Source of the DNA: Strigamia acuminata
Lineage: Eukaryota; Arthropoda; Chilopoda; Geophilomorpha; Linotaeniidae
Direction: 5' to 3'
Assembly: GCA_949358305.1 (NCBI GenBank)
Contig: OX442323.1
Span: 8,370,001-8,434,000, forward strand
DNA length: 64,000 bases
Part shown: positions 12,476 through 26,142 of the stretch, one piece after another
Position numbering within the stretch: the stretch's first letter is position 1
Layout of the letters: every line of letters starts with the position of its first letter
Notes under the pieces: generated by a model
What the model saw: the letters and a program-made list of their open reading frames with translations, nothing else
Told to the model about the DNA's origin: nothing
The model's database searches: none
Program-made: the position numbers and the translations under genes

Positions 12476-13954
12476 CTCCCCACAACAAAATCCCATCAAA
12501 ATCATCAATTCTCTCCCCAAACTCGATTTTACGACATCAAATCCTCGTCGATTTCGATTTCGCACTCCCCCATTTGCATATTTTAATTAATTCCTTCTCC
12601 CACCGGTTCATCTCGTGCCAAATTACTCGCGAACGGTTCCCCCACCCGGCCACCCCCAAAACGAAAACACAACCCCGTCAACCCAAAAAAAAAAAAAAAA
12701 AAAAAAATTATCCCATGATTTATTTCACCCTTTTAACCCGAAAATTTATTCATTTCGCAGCCCCACCTGAAATCACAACGTCTCGCACCTCGATCCAAAA
12801 TCGGATCAAAAGATATTAACCCGCGGCGCCACCTAGGCGGAAACCAAAAGCCCGTAAAACCCCCGAAATTCCTGGAAACTCCATTGCCAGCAACCCGCAA
12901 CCGCCCTCTTTCACACCGACAACAAAAGTCGCCACCAGATGGAATCCAACCATGAAAAATCCCCCGAATCAAAGGGGGAGAGGCGAGGAGAGCGAGCGAA
13001 CGCGGGACACAAAGAGCGCGCGAAAAAAGTGTCTCGCATCGGACGCGACGCCGTTCAATTAAAAACGGGCGAGGGGCCAAATAGGGGCCAATAGGGGCCA
13101 GTGGGCGAGCGGCAGGGGCCCGGTGGGTGCCGGGGACAAGTGTTGTTATTATAGCGGGGTAGGTGGGGCATTATATAGCTTCCGGTATACGAGGGAGCGT
13201 TTGGAATGGGAGAGGACAAATAAAGCGATGCCAATCAAGAATTGGCCCAAGAGCCTTTGCACCAATCAAACGCGCCCTTCGCGCTCCCCCCTATCACCTA
13301 AACCCACTTTCAATTTGCGGGGGGTGTAGGGGGGGTGTGTTTGACACATGCGCACACTCCGGGTCCGGGTCGCCGCTCAAAATGGCGACGTGTGGGGTAA
13401 AAATAAAGAAAAAGAGAAAAAGCGCCGCGTCCGGATGGAGAATGGTCAGTTTTTTATTGTTTGTCAATCAATAAAGTTGGGGTAGGGGGGGGGGGTGGTG
13501 GGGGGGTTTTGGTCACGTGGAAATTAATTTTTGATTTTATTTTTGAAATTGGAGCCGTTTGATTTGGAGTCGAGTTTCGCGTTTGATCTGCGGGGCCTTC
13601 GGGTTTCCTTTCTTTTCCGGTTCGCGTGCATAATGGAGAAATGGTAATAATCAGTGGGATAGTCTTTCATTAGGCGTATCCCATCAGGTTATTACGCTCA
13701 CTGTCACACTCGCGTGGAAATTGGAAATCCTAGACCGAATCAAAGCGGAAATAACGACTTTGAAATCAATAGTTTGCAGTCGGAAAAGAAAAGAAAAAAA
13801 AACAAATAAACAAATAAAAATCAATTCGCCTCATTTCGTTGTGCCAATCGCATTGTTTCACTTAAATTACGTGATCTAAACGCTTTGCAGATTTTATCTT
13901 TATTTTTTTAGCAAATAGTCATTTAAATAAAATCAGAAATACCAAAATCGTGCG
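12476..13954. other. No gene seen; CpG-rich stretch
   Basis: Poly-A tract at 12685-12707, then GC-rich DNA with CCTAGGTGGCGCC at 12824-12836 on the minus strand and G-runs at 13080-13130 and 13478-13507. Could be regulatory; no coding family recognised. Confidence 0.5.
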
Positions 13955-14465
13955 TTGTTTAGCGTTTTTTGGGCGTTTGTTTGGTTTTTTACGCCGTTTT
14001 TTGGGCGTTTATTTGGTTTTTTAAGCGGTTTTTTGGCGTTTTAAACGTTTTTTATGCTTTTATTTGACATTTTAAACGATTTTTGAAGCTTAATTCGCTT
14101 TTTAACAGTTTATACGTGTTTACTTGGCATTTTAGGTAATTTTTGAGCGTTAATGTGGCTTTTATGGCGTTTATTTGGCTTTTTAAGCTTACTTGAGCGG
14201 TACTGAGGCTTTTTTAACTGTTTTTAAGCGTTTATTTGGCTTTTTAAGCTTATTTGAGCGTTAATGTTGCTTTTTAAAACCGTTTTTAAGCGTTTATTTG
14301 GCTTTTTAAGCTTATTTAAGCGTTAATGTTGCTTTTTTTAACCGTTTTTAAGCGGTTATTTGGCTTTTTCAGTGGTTTTTAGGCGCTTATTTGGCTTTTT
14401 CAGTTGTTTTTAGACATTCATTTGGCTTTTTTAGTGCTTTTTAGGCGTTTATTTAGCTTTTTCCC
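13955..14465. repeat. ~60-bp tandem array (GCGTTTATTTGGCTTTTTAAG)
   Basis: About eight units with consensus CGTTTTTAAGCGTTTATTTG followed by GCTTTTTAAGCTTATTTGAG and CGTTAATGTTGCTTTTTAAA. The units at 14161-14340 are spaced almost exactly 60 bp; outer units are more diverged. Confidence 0.9.
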
Positions 14466-15394
14466 ACCAAAATCATCTAAAATTTGCAATAAAACCACCC
14501 GATTTCCACGATTTAGACCCTTCATTATCCAAATGAAAATTAGCTCTTTCAAGTAGCGACATTAATCCCCCCCTAAAACGTCGCTGTCCACTCGCCTGAA
14601 CGCAATGCCCACCACTAACAGGTAAATTGAAGCCGGGGATTAAATCAGAGGCGGCCATTTTGAGGAATCGAGTCGCCAAACAGGATATGAAATTGCAAGA
14701 TCAAACTTTTATCTGCACATGGGTTAGTCGGAATTCTATTAAGTGTAGCACAGAGTGGACACTTGATTGTAGTTGATGGGCCGCTCGAGGCCTTAATCAA
14801 AGGGCAGCCAATCAAACGTGCACACCATATCGAGAGGCCCATGGGCAAACAGAAATGGCGCGTGCTCGGCTTTTAATGGATCAAGAAGAAGAAACGCTTC
14901 AACTTTGCACGAAAAATCCCAAGGAAAAAAGCTAATTTACACGAGCGCCGTTGGGACTTGGTAATTACACTTTTCATTTAAGACTCGCCTCGTTCCATTC
15001 AATGTAACGGCGCTGCGTTTCCCTTTTCACTTTTAACTGTCGCAAATAAATTTAAATTTAAATTTAGTAAAAAATATTTTTTTTTTTAAATATTCACCTG
15101 CGTTGGGTCTATAATTACGAACGCGCGGGCAGATGTTGAAGGATATAATTGGTGGAGTTTGTTTTTTAATTTTCGGTTTTTTAATTGTTAAATCCAAAGT
15201 TATTTATGGGTGGGAAGGATCAGGAAGTGAGTTGGTTGTTTTTAGACATGAGTTCGGGCAGTTTTCCGCCCTTTATTATGCATTGGTTTGGATTTTATTG
15301 TTTGCGCAACAATAGAAACAGAGAAAGGTATTTTTTTTTTGGTTTATTTTTCCGAAGAAAAATTATGTTTTACAAATTAATTTATAGTTTTTAA

Positions 15395-16285
15395 GAGTTA
15401 TTTACCATGAAAACCACAACAACAAACAAATTATTTAGGTTTTGTTGTGTAATTTAGCACGGAACAATAATTTTATAGTTTAAAACGATGAATTACAACT
15501 AAAAATACAATTTATTTTGATTTTATTATGTCATTTAGCACAAAACGATCGTTTAATGACTTAAAACGAAAGCAAAACAACCAAAAACACAAAATATATT
15601 CGATTTGTCGTGTTATTTAGCACGAAACGGTCGTTTTATGGTTTAAAACAAATAAATTACACCCAAAAAAACAATACATTTTGGTTTTACTATGTTATTT
15701 AACACAAAACAATCGTTTTATGACTTAAAACGAAAAAATAACAAATCAAAAACACAAAATGTATTGGATTTGTCGTGTTATTTAGCACGAAACGGTCGTT
15801 TTATAATTTAAAACAAATAAATTACACCAAAAAAAACAATACATTTTGGTTTTATTATGTTATTTAACACAAAACAATCGTTTTATGACTTAAAACAAAA
15901 GCAAAACAACCAAAAACACAAAATATATTGGATTTGTCGTGTCACTTAGCACGAAACGGTCGTTTTATGCCTTAAAACGAATAAATTACACCCAAAAAAA
16001 CAATACATTTTGGTTTTATTATGTTATTTAACACAAAACGATCGTTTAATGACTTAAAACGAAAGCAAAACAACCAAAAACAAAAAATATATTCGATTTG
16101 TCGTGTTATTTAGCACGAAACGGTCGTTTTATGCTTTAAAACAATTAAATTACACCCAAAAAAACAATACATTTTGGTTTTATTATGTTATATAACACAA
16201 AACAATCGTTTTACAACTGAAAACAAAAAAATAAAAAACAAAAAACACAATTTTTTCGACTTTCTGTGTTATTTCGAACCAAAAA
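15395..16285. repeat. 164-bp higher-order satellite of two ~82-bp monomers
   Basis: Monomer A (GATTTGTCGTGTTATTTAGC, ACGAAACGGTCGTTTTATG) starts near 15602, 15767, 15931, 16095 and 16258: spacings 165, 164, 164 and 163. Monomer B (TTTGGTTTTATTATGTTATT, TAACACAAAACGATCGTTTTATGAC) alternates with it. A diverged A-B pair begins at about 15430. B contains the palindrome AAACGATCGTTT. Confidence 0.93.
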
Positions 16286-17496
16286 ATCTCATTACGACTC
16301 AAAACCAAAAAATCACAACCAAAAACCCAAATCATTTGATTTTTCCCACAAATCCCCCCCCCAAAAAACCTTCAAATCCCACCAAAAAACACTTTTCTCA
16401 GTCAAAAAACTCCTTCTACAGAAGCCAAAACCTTCGCAAAAATCCCAACCAACAAAATAAACAAAACATCAAAATTCCCACCTTATCCAACGTTGGCGTT
16501 AACTAGACAAAGACCAGACCATCAACCCCAAACTAAACTGTCATCTTGAACGTGTCAAACCCCCAATAAACATTTTCTTTACACACCAACCCATCTCCTG
16601 ACTCCTGATACCATCCCCCCACCCAAAAAAAAAAAAAATTTACTACCCTAATTTTATTACCCCATCAATTCAATCTAAGACACCTTTATATATACAGTAA
16701 CGCCCTCTACACATAACAAACTGCATATTTCATTCATCCTGACTGAAATATTACAAATTAACATTTGAATTATGACCCTCATCTACCATTACATCAGATT
16801 TAATGTGTCACATGACCACCACCAACGACTTCACCACTCATGGGACAAAACGCACAACCGGAAACGCAAAAAATAATTAAATCTTTAAAAAAATAATTTT
16901 TTTTTTTAAATAATTAACTTTTTTGCAACTTTTGTTCAGAGCAGATTAAAAGTGTTCCATCTGGGACAGGTGGGCAGGCCAGAAATGCCCGGATGGATAT
17001 TTGAATGGACACACAGCGGCGTTACAGGAAACGACAGATGGCGCCGTCCCGGGCTTCCGGGATGAGGGTGGGGGGTGAATGGCGACGAGGGGAGGGTATT
17101 GGAACATCCTCGCAGTTGGTCGACGAGCGAATTTGGGCGGAGCGTCGTTGGCCGGCAGCCAGTCACGAATCAACGGGGGATGTGCACCGCGAATGGCACA
17201 GGACGCGAACAATGGCGCAAAAGTGGGTGACGCCATCGGTCATGCAAATCCCACATGTAAACAAACGCGCTAGGGTTACATAATTCCCAGAAATTAAAAA
17301 AAAAATATTTAAAGAGATAAAAAAAAAAACCGGCAACCGGGCAGCGTTTCACCATATTTCCGCACTAAAAGTCACTCAAAACTAACTTTTGGCAATTTTC
17401 TCACAATTATAAGTTGCGACATGAATATGTAACACAAATCTATCTCTACATTAAAATTAATATTAATAAATGCAATAATGAGCGAAGCCGCTGTGA

Positions 17497-17790
17497 GAAC
17501 AAAGCGACTTTTTTAGGGTCGACTGTAAGTCCATTTACTCCCACTTTGTAGCCTAGGAAAATTAATTCCTTTCGACATAAATGCGTCTTGCCAGGATGCG
17601 CATGTAAATTAGCTTCTTCTAATTTAGCAAAAACTTTATCTAAATGTTCGATATGTTCTTCGAACGATTTAGACACAACGATTATATCGTCTAAGTATGC
17701 CCAAGCAAACTTTCTGTATGCATCACCAAGAACCTTTTCCATCAACTCTTGTGAAGACGAAGCAACGAATGAATTTATTTCCTGCCTGAA
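17497..17790 (-). pseudogene. Ty3/gypsy-type reverse transcriptase fragment
   Basis: About 98 codons of the RT palm remain: ELMEKVLGD, the YLDDIIVVS active-site box (two catalytic Asp) followed by FEEHIEHLDKVFAKLEEANL, then a CRKELIFLGYKV block and VDPKKV. This order matches the palm/thumb of Ty3/gypsy polymerases. The normal F-G-L-x-N-A-P-x-T-F-Q lead-in is disrupted, no protease, RNase H or integrase is seen nearby, and flanking sequence falls into AT-rich noncoding DNA. A decayed fragment, with no LTRs recognised. Confidence 0.8.
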
Positions 17791-20700
17791 TAACATTAAG
17801 AACGGTTGGGCAAAGTCCAAGCGCAAATTACAAGAATTCGATATTCGATAAATTAAACACCGAGTCTTAACATGGGAACATTGGCAATATAGGAAATAAC
17901 AGACAGGCAATTTGCAAAAGGAAAGAACAATAAAAAAAATATATTAAGAGCGATATTGCGCGCTACATTGCATTATTTTTTTATTTTTTTATTTATTAAA
18001 TCAACGCACCATAAGGAGCAATTACAAGATGAGAAAATATTGTAAAGCCATTTTGACTACAGTTATCTAATTTCTAGTAAAAAAACAATAGATTCTGACA
18101 TTTTAAATCATTATTCTGACACCTCATGTTTTTATTTGCCGATTGTGATGATGCAACAGCGGTTGATGGGCCCACTTACTTCGAAAACAACCCAAACTGA
18201 CTTTGTGCCAAACATGTGTTACCACTTAGAAAATGGAACCATTTCCACCTCTAAATGGTATAACCACAATCATGTAACAAAACAACGCCCACCTCAAAGA
18301 TATTTTATAATCTTAATTTATTCCAAACACAAAAAAAAAAAAAATTATTAAAAAAAAAAAAAAAAAATTAAAAAATGTAAACATCTACATTGATGCCATT
18401 TTGCATTATATGAGCCCTTTGCTGCCCCCTTTCTTATTATTATTTATCTGGCGGCCTCGATCACAAATTTAGCCATTCGTATTCACCTACAAACCGCGTC
18501 CAAGGCCACGATAGGTTCTATCAAATCACCCCACAACCAGGTACACAATTCAAACAAACAACCTTGACTCCTTTTTCCTACTTCTCGTTTTATTATTTCT
18601 ATATTTATCCGTTTCTCTTCCCCCATCCATCCATTCAACCCTGCAACAACAAAGGACGAAAAAATAAAAATAAACATAAAATATAAAAATAAAAAAATAA
18701 AAAATAATTTTTTTTTTTTTTTACTTTTACTCTTAATCGAAGCAAGATGGCCGCCTCGCTTTCGGATTAATTGCGGCGCTCTCGTTACTCACTTGACCCA
18801 CTCAGCATCGTGCGAGTGGGCACGAATTGCCCACTTTTGCGCACCGGTTCGACGCGAAACTTCGAGAGTCGCCCGCCTGTCGTCATCCAGTGGGTTTAAT
18901 CACCGACTGCGAGCGCCGTTTATGGCGTTCGGATGAACACTAAGGAGCAGAACCGGCCGTAAAAACACATTTTTTAATTGTCCATCGAGTGTTAATAAAA
19001 AAAATAAAAATAAAAATTTCAAAAAAAAAAAATAATAATTTATTTTTTCTTTATTGATTGCTGGTTTAGATTTAGAGCGGAAGCTGTCAGCAAACTTTAA
19101 ACAAGCTTCCTTCCCACGCATTTTTTTGCATTTATAATTCAAAAAAATAAATAAAAACCCTTTGGATCCACAGGACCACAGCCAAGGTAAACAAACCAAA
19201 TAATACACAAATTCTTTTAATTCTAAATCCAAAAAAAAAAAAAAAAAATTTCAAAAACCATCACACATTGTGCACACATGTGCGCCTCAACCCTTTTTGT
19301 CGGTTGTAAATAAATCATCACCAAACTCATTAAAACAAACAAAAAAATGACCTACATAACCTCAAAAAAAAACAAAAATTTTTTTAGTCTTAAATTTCAT
19401 TTAACCCACACGATTCAAAACAATATTTCCCAACCATTATTATTTATTTATTTGCTGTGGTAACAGAAGGGTTGAGTTGGCACGATTGCAACAAAAATGC
19501 AAGGAAGATATATACGCGCGCATTCTTGTCGCCGAGAAACGAACTTTCGGGGGCTGCGGTGGTTGGGTCGTAAAATTTTATTGCCCTCCTTCGTCCCGAT
19601 CGACGGGTCAGAAGGACACGGCGCGAGCTGAAGTGGGCCAAATGTGCGAGTGAGAAAGTGGGCTTCCAAGTGTTTGTGCCACGTCGAGCTCAAAGGACGT
19701 CATAATTGCACTGGCAGTATTACGACCTCTTTTTATGTGTCGCATTAAAAGCGAGAACAAGTGCGAGTCGTCGATTGCGCGCTGCCCTGCCCTGCCCCGC
19801 CGCCGCGGCACGGCACGCGTGGCTGCACTGCGCGGCGCGCGATGCACTTTCCCGCCGCACAACTTGCTCTTGTCGCGCCGCGCACGTCCCGCCCTAAATT
19901 TACACGCGCGGGTCAACCGAGTCGTAAAATAGCAATAGTCACCATCGGCCATATATTTGTTATTGCAACGCGTTCGCTACAAATGTATGTTGCAAGTTGC
20001 AACGCACTTTTTCTTCTTTGGCGACCTTGAGGTTTCCAGAGAATCCACTTTCGCCCTCTATATATCATTACTCAATTTCGCTGTATTTATGCACATTTCC
20101 TTTAAAAACAACTGCAATAGTTGGTGGCTCGCTGGATGCTTAGGTGGGAGCTTGGACACCTGGCGAGAATTTGTTGAAGGATTTTGTTTGTTGGATTTAA
20201 ATGAGTTTTCCGCGAAAAACGAAAAAATAAATACTAGCTGCATTCATAAACGCGTGTGCAACGTGTATTTAAACATGATTTGTGGTCTAAATGTCGTGCG
20301 CATGCACAGTGACCGACGAAAATATATTGTTTTTATTGTTTGTCATGATGTTTAAAGAAAATACATCAAATTTCGTAAAGAAAATCCTGTTAGTTCTTGA
20401 GAAAAAAAAATAAAAACACTTTTGGAAGTCAAAATTGACCCTATAGATTAGGGCCGAGAGGGTTAATATGCCTGTATTGAATGGGTCTACCAAAGTCTAC
20501 ACTTTCGCTCTTGTGAGTGTTCGGACGGACGCCACGTGGTCAGGGGAGGGCCACGAGGCGCTGGACGCAACACACACGATGATTCAATCCACGAAATACA
20601 ACAAAGACACAAGTTAAGGTTTTGGTTATTGCTTTATTTGTTTGTCTAGGGGTATGAAATGGTGTCTTCAAGGTGTATTTCCATGTGTAATGGCGGTGTA

Positions 20701-22829
20701 GCCTCCATTCCTGATTTCACCGTGTGTCACAAAAACTATTCACTAGTCGCACTCAAAAAGTCAGTTTAAAATTGCAGTTGTTGTTGTTCAAATGTTATGC
20801 GCATGCCCACTGTGACCGAAAGCAGACTAAATAAGCCATCATTTTTAAGTCAGATCGAGACAACGGTCAATCTTGACCTTTCGAATGCAACTACTGCAAT
20901 TTCTCAAAGCCTGTTTTCAAGTTATAATCTGTCACGATTAATTCTGTTGGTATAATTAATTCTAAACAAATATCGCGCAAAAACTAATCCGCGCAATAGT
21001 AATGGGCAAAGTTCGTAGATTTCCCTAAACGTTGTTTCCTTCAAATGTGGACATCCAGAAACTCAGGAAACCTAATACTCGCGTTTGACTAACATAATTT
21101 ATATTGGACAGTTCCTTGCTTACGACGGGTGTTTGTAGGCATAAAAGAATGAAAGCACGATGATATGAACCTAAAGTGGGAAGGGGATATCATCGGGCAG
21201 TGATAATATAAAAGATGTCGGCATTGAAAATAGCGCAATAGGGTTAGATGTAGTGGCGCTTGTTGAAGGCGCAAATAATAAAGGACTAGATCTAAATGTT
21301 ACTAAAGGAGAATGGTGTTATCCAGTAGAGAGCATAAGAAGAAGTGATTAAACTTAGGATGATTGGAAAGAAGAAGACTCAGTCATGTGACTGGTCAGAT
21401 CAATTAGAGAAGGGGGTGGAAAGGTGAACATAGGAGTTCAATTGTAGAAATAATGATATGCGCATCATCCAGATTGCGCATTCATTAACTGAAGATGAGT
21501 AAGCGAGATGAATCATCACGAGTGAGAGAAACAAGAAAATATTATAAGAAATAAAATTGGGTTATTCTAAAATAAAAATAGGCGGGTAGACGTGCCCGTG
21601 ACAAATCATTGTAAACAGATTGAATTAACGTGCGACTGTCATCGTTGACGATTGGTAACAAGAGTGATTTTATTACAGGTTGACACATAGGTGGCACTAA
21701 AATGGTCAGCGTCAAGAATGACCAATGGAGTGCGAGAAACTCCAATCTACAATCCTCTGTTGAGATAATGCTTGGATGGGGTTATTTGCATCAAGATGTG
21801 GTTGGAGACAAAACTGGACACACGTTACATTTGCATGTTAAACAGGAAGTGAGATTTATTGTCTTATTAGTATATTCAAATACGCTTGTATTTGCCGCAC
21901 CAAACAATATCACCAACATCTTCAGGTTAATACTTCTGCACTTTCCAGGCGTTTCTCATTAACCCAGACGTCCTTAAACCGCAAATCCACAACATCCACA
22001 CAACAAAAGAACCCATTAATCATCACATGATTGAATCCAATCTAAAAATTGCCATAAATCAATACCAAACAAGGAAAAAAAAGAAAAAAAAAGAAAACCA
22101 ACATTTCCTCAAAATTCACCCTGACATAAATAAAATAAAAATTATTTCCCACCCAACCCAACCCCACCCCACCCCACCATCTACAATTTTATTTCCGTCC
22201 ACTTGATGGCAGAAATTCCTTTGAACCTCGCACACCTCTCAGCCATAAAAAGCAGAGCCCGTGATCAATTATTCCATCACCTTTTCCGCGATGTGCAAAA
22301 AGCAACCCGCAGTCCGGAAATAGATAAACGGACGCTGGTGGGACCGCTTTCGAGGCCCGCGACCATTAAAAGGTGCCCCGGGGACGCAGATAGGCCCGTC
22401 TGGCGCCGGCGAGTGAAAAAGAAACAAAAACAAATCAAAATTGAGACTGAAATGAGAATTTCATCAAGTGATGGAGCTTGGTGCGGAATTTCAATGAGAA
22501 AGAGAGAGCTATTCAAATGGGACGAACGTGACTTGGAAAAAGTATGCAGAAATTGAATAAATGTAGGGCACTAGCAATTTCTTGGCGGCGCTTTTAATTG
22601 GAGTGATTGGGATTGGATGGAAGGGAGAAAGAGGTGTATTGGGGTACGGTAGGTGGAAGGAAGAGGGTCTAATGGCTTGGGGATGCTAATAGAGACAAAC
22701 CTCTGGGAATAAATTAGAAGTTAGGCAAGTTTTGGGAGAAAAGGTTTTCTAGGTTGTTGTTCGAAAGAAGAGTGGAGAGTGAGATTGAAAATTGAAATTG
22801 GCGGTATACTGCATGTTGCCTGGAAAATC
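17791..22829. other. No gene seen; one CpG-dense island
   Basis: Mostly AT-rich noncoding DNA with poly-A tracts. 19690-19930 is strikingly CpG-rich (GCCGCCGCGGCACGGCACGC). CTCF-like motifs lie at 21688-21700 and 22199-22212. No recognisable protein or RNA gene. Confidence 0.5.
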
Positions 22830-23655
22830 AGTAAAAATCAATGGAATGTGACCGAAAAATCAGTAAAAATCAACGGAATTTGACCGAAAAATCAATAAAA
22901 TTCAACTGAATACTCTGTATAACCGAAAATCAGTAAAAATCAACTGAATATGACCGAAAATCAGTAAAAATCAACTGAATATGACCGAAAATCAGTAAAG
23001 AATCAACGGAATTTGACCGAAAAATCAATCAAATTCAACTGAATATGACCGAAAATCAGTAAAATTCAACTGAATATGACCGAAAATCAGTAGAAATCAA
23101 CTGAAAATCTCTAAAAATTAACTGAAAATTCCTAAAAATTAACTGAAAATCTCTAAAATTTAACGGAAATCCCTAAAAATTAACTGAAAATCACTAAACT
23201 GAAAATCTCTAAAAATTTAACTGAAAATCCCTAAAAATTAACTGAAAATCTCTAAAATTTAACTGAAAATCCCTAAAAATTAACTGAAAATCACTAAACC
23301 GAAAATCAACTAAAAATTACTAGGAAAAAATTCAACTGAAGATGATAGAAAATGACCATAAATCACTAAAAATCACAAAAGTTCAACTTCACAACAATCA
23401 CAAAATCAACTGAAAACCGTACAAAATCAACTGAAAAACACAAAACCAACTGAAAATCACATAAAACCAACTGAAAATTACCATAAATCAATAAAAATCA
23501 CAAAAAAATCAATAAAAAATCACAAAAAAATCAATAAAAAATCACAAAAAAATCAACGAAAAATCACTAAAAAAAAAAACGAAAAATCAACTGATAATCA
23601 TCTGAAAACCCTATAATAATTACAAAAAAAACCTAAAAAAATCACGAAAACCCAA
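22830..23655. repeat. ~17-35-bp AATCAACTGAAAAT family array
   Basis: The left half has ~33-bp units AAAATCAGTAAAAATCAACTGAATATGACCG. The middle changes to AACTGAAAATCTCTAAAAATT units. The right end becomes AAAAAATCAATAAAAAATCAC. A progressive shift of the unit along one array. Confidence 0.9.
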
Positions 23656-25850
23656 CCAATAATCAGCGATAATCACTGCAAATCTCCCGCTTTCCACCAC
23701 TTCCGCCATAATTAAAAAAACCAATAATTTACAGGTTTAACTCAAAACGGGAAGAACTTTCCCAACACCCCTCATAAATTCTCCCAGATCCTTAACTAAA
23801 AAAAAAAATTCGACCTTGTGCAAATCCGCGTGTGCTCTCAACATTACGTAACGTCACGGTGCCAAACTTTCACTCCACTCACCATCTCGCCACGCCGCAC
23901 AATATTCCATCGGACCCCTCACGGTGGAATCCATTAACAACTTCCATTCACCACTTTACTTGCTTTTGCTTTCCGTCCTGGTTCACGGCCGCCACGCCAA
24001 CCAAAGTTTAAAGGGTTAATTGCATCCAAAACGACACAACTTGCAATCATTTGTTCCCAAAGACAAATATTCCACATCTGAATCTAATTGGCCTAAATTC
24101 CAACCCCTTTAACAAACGTCCCATTTTCACAACACAATAAACAATAATGTTAACAATCAAAAGCAAAAAGGTGAAAACTTTCTGATAAATAATCCATGTC
24201 CACTCCGCATGAATATTTCAAAGCCTCAAACCCCCAACAGCAGCAAAAGACATTAAATATTTCATTTCATCCTTCTTCGAAGACAAATATACATTTTTTA
24301 AGACAAAGAAAGGGAATTTGTCGAGAGAGGGAGCTCCGACTGCCATGCGCATGCAAACACGAGTCGCCCTTAAACCCCGTAAGCCCGGAGAGATTTCCTT
24401 TGTCACCGGTCGCAGATCGCTTTAAAGACTCGACGCAAATGTCCGTGACAGGCATACACGTCGATGCACCCAATCAACCACTAACTTGGAAAAAATTAAT
24501 AGAATGGAGAAAGGAAAAAAGGAAAACTCGTTTCAAGCACTCGGGACCGCGAAGAAGAGAGACGTTCTTCACTTCCCGCAGACCTGGTTCTAGCGATGTG
24601 CTCGAACATTACGATTGTTTTCTTCTACGTTTACCTATACTCAAAACCACCACAACAATGATCTATTTCACTGGTGTAGGGACACAAAAAAGTAGCTCAT
24701 AACACCAGAATTGTACTCGAACTCCAGAGCCACAGTGGCCCATTGCCCTTGGTACATGTTTTATGCATCACACAAAGATATTGAAGATGCTGGCTTCGTC
24801 TATTCAGAACAGCAGAGGTTTTAGGGGTAGGCAAGCTAGGCTTTTTCCAAGAGCCTAATGTTTTTAGGGACCTTGTGACTACAAGGCCCCTAGGACTTTA
24901 ATGAACCCAAATTTTCTTTCCCACAAGGGCCTTAAGTCCCAAAATTTTCTTTTAATGTTGGTAAAACATATTTTTATTTTACGGTACCTATGGTCTAGAG
25001 GTCACTACTGTGTGGGAGAAAATCCTCCTTAAATCATCAGATAGTCGTGTTCAAAAAAACTGGACCGTCACTCTATGCTGGCAATTGAAATTGTGAGTAC
25101 TTTTGTATTTTGCCACTAGGTGAAACACCAGACATAAACGGGTGATAATACTTGTATAGCAGACAAGGGTATACATGTATTATCCCCTTTACCATCTTCA
25201 AAAATTGCATTCAGGGCTTAAAATTCTTCGCTTAGGTTCGTAGCTGTGAGTTTTAATCCATCTCATTTATGATTAAACATGGCTGACACAGATTCAAGTA
25301 AATCTTCTGATAGTTGTGAAATTAGACATGCCCATAGAATCAAATTCAAACTGCACATCCCTTGAAGCCACTGCCCAGTGTGCTCGGTTCGAATTCGGCA
25401 TCAACATTCCAGGCATTTTCCCTTGGACTGAATGATGGTAAACCAGGAGAAGAAAGAAAGACACTTATCGTCTTAACTTAAGAGAAGTCACTTCTGCTTT
25501 CTTTTTAATCTTTATACATTTGCCTTCAAGAACTAACTTAAAGAAGATAAGTGCAAGACATTATCCTCCAAGTATTGAGAGCATCTAATGATTTTTATAT
25601 TATCTACTCAAGTTAGTAAACAACATAAACATTCTGTGCACATAACCATTAACTTACAACAGTCTTCTTCACCATATCCTCCTTTAACAATTGATCCCAA
25701 AACTGAAACCCACCACAAGTCTGTGATAGTTTCCTAGGAGAAAGCTGAGAGCCTAATCATGCGTTAACACAACCATGCGCGAAAGATTCCCGGCAAATCG
25801 TGTTTGAGCCTGGAATCAACGCTGAAATTCTTTCCGGCTTTTTTATTCTA
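23656..25850. other. No gene seen
   Basis: Unique noncoding sequence. A 168-codon open frame on the plus strand at 24196-24702 shows no family resemblance and no splice context that would make it convincing. Confidence 0.5.
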
Positions 25851-26070
25851 AAGCCTGGTTCACACTTGCGATTCCGCCGCGGAATTGCTGCAGCTGGGGT
25901 TTGCTTTAGCCCTTCTTAGGAATTAAACCTAAAATATACGTAGTCGCAGTTTCCAAAGTTGTGGTAGATTCGTGTCGCGGTAGATTTTTTCGCGCTAGAT
26001 GACACGCCCCGTAAATATTCCTATTTTGAGTTACATATCCACAGCATTTCCGCAAGTGTAAACCTGGCTT
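25851..26070. mobile_element. 220-bp MITE-like element, AAGCCTGGTTCACACTTGCG ends
   Basis: The left end AAGCCTGGTTCACACTTGCG is matched by the inverted right end CGCAAGTGTAAACCTGGCTT (18 of 20 positions). The interior is noncoding. The superfamily is not certain. Confidence 0.75.
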
Positions 26071-26142
26071 AAGACGCCATCGATTGTAAGACGCTCCCAG
26101 TTTTTAGAGATGGGAAAAAAGTGCGTTTTAGAATCAAAGAAA

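Noticed and set aside
17446-17910. Complete retrotransposon around the YLDDIIV fragment
   Set aside because: No protease, RNase H, integrase or LTR pair recognised; only part of the RT palm and thumb survives.
20450-20467. GGGCCGAGAGGGTTAA, like a piggyBac end at a TTAA target
   Set aside because: No partner end with inverted TTAACCC...CGGCCC was found, nor a transposase.
24196-24702. 168-codon plus-strand open frame
   Set aside because: Composition and residue pattern resemble no family I know, and there is no supporting splice or neighbour context; likely chance.
25385-25400. GGTTCGAATTC resembling a tRNA B box
   Set aside because: No A box or cloverleaf can be folded around it.
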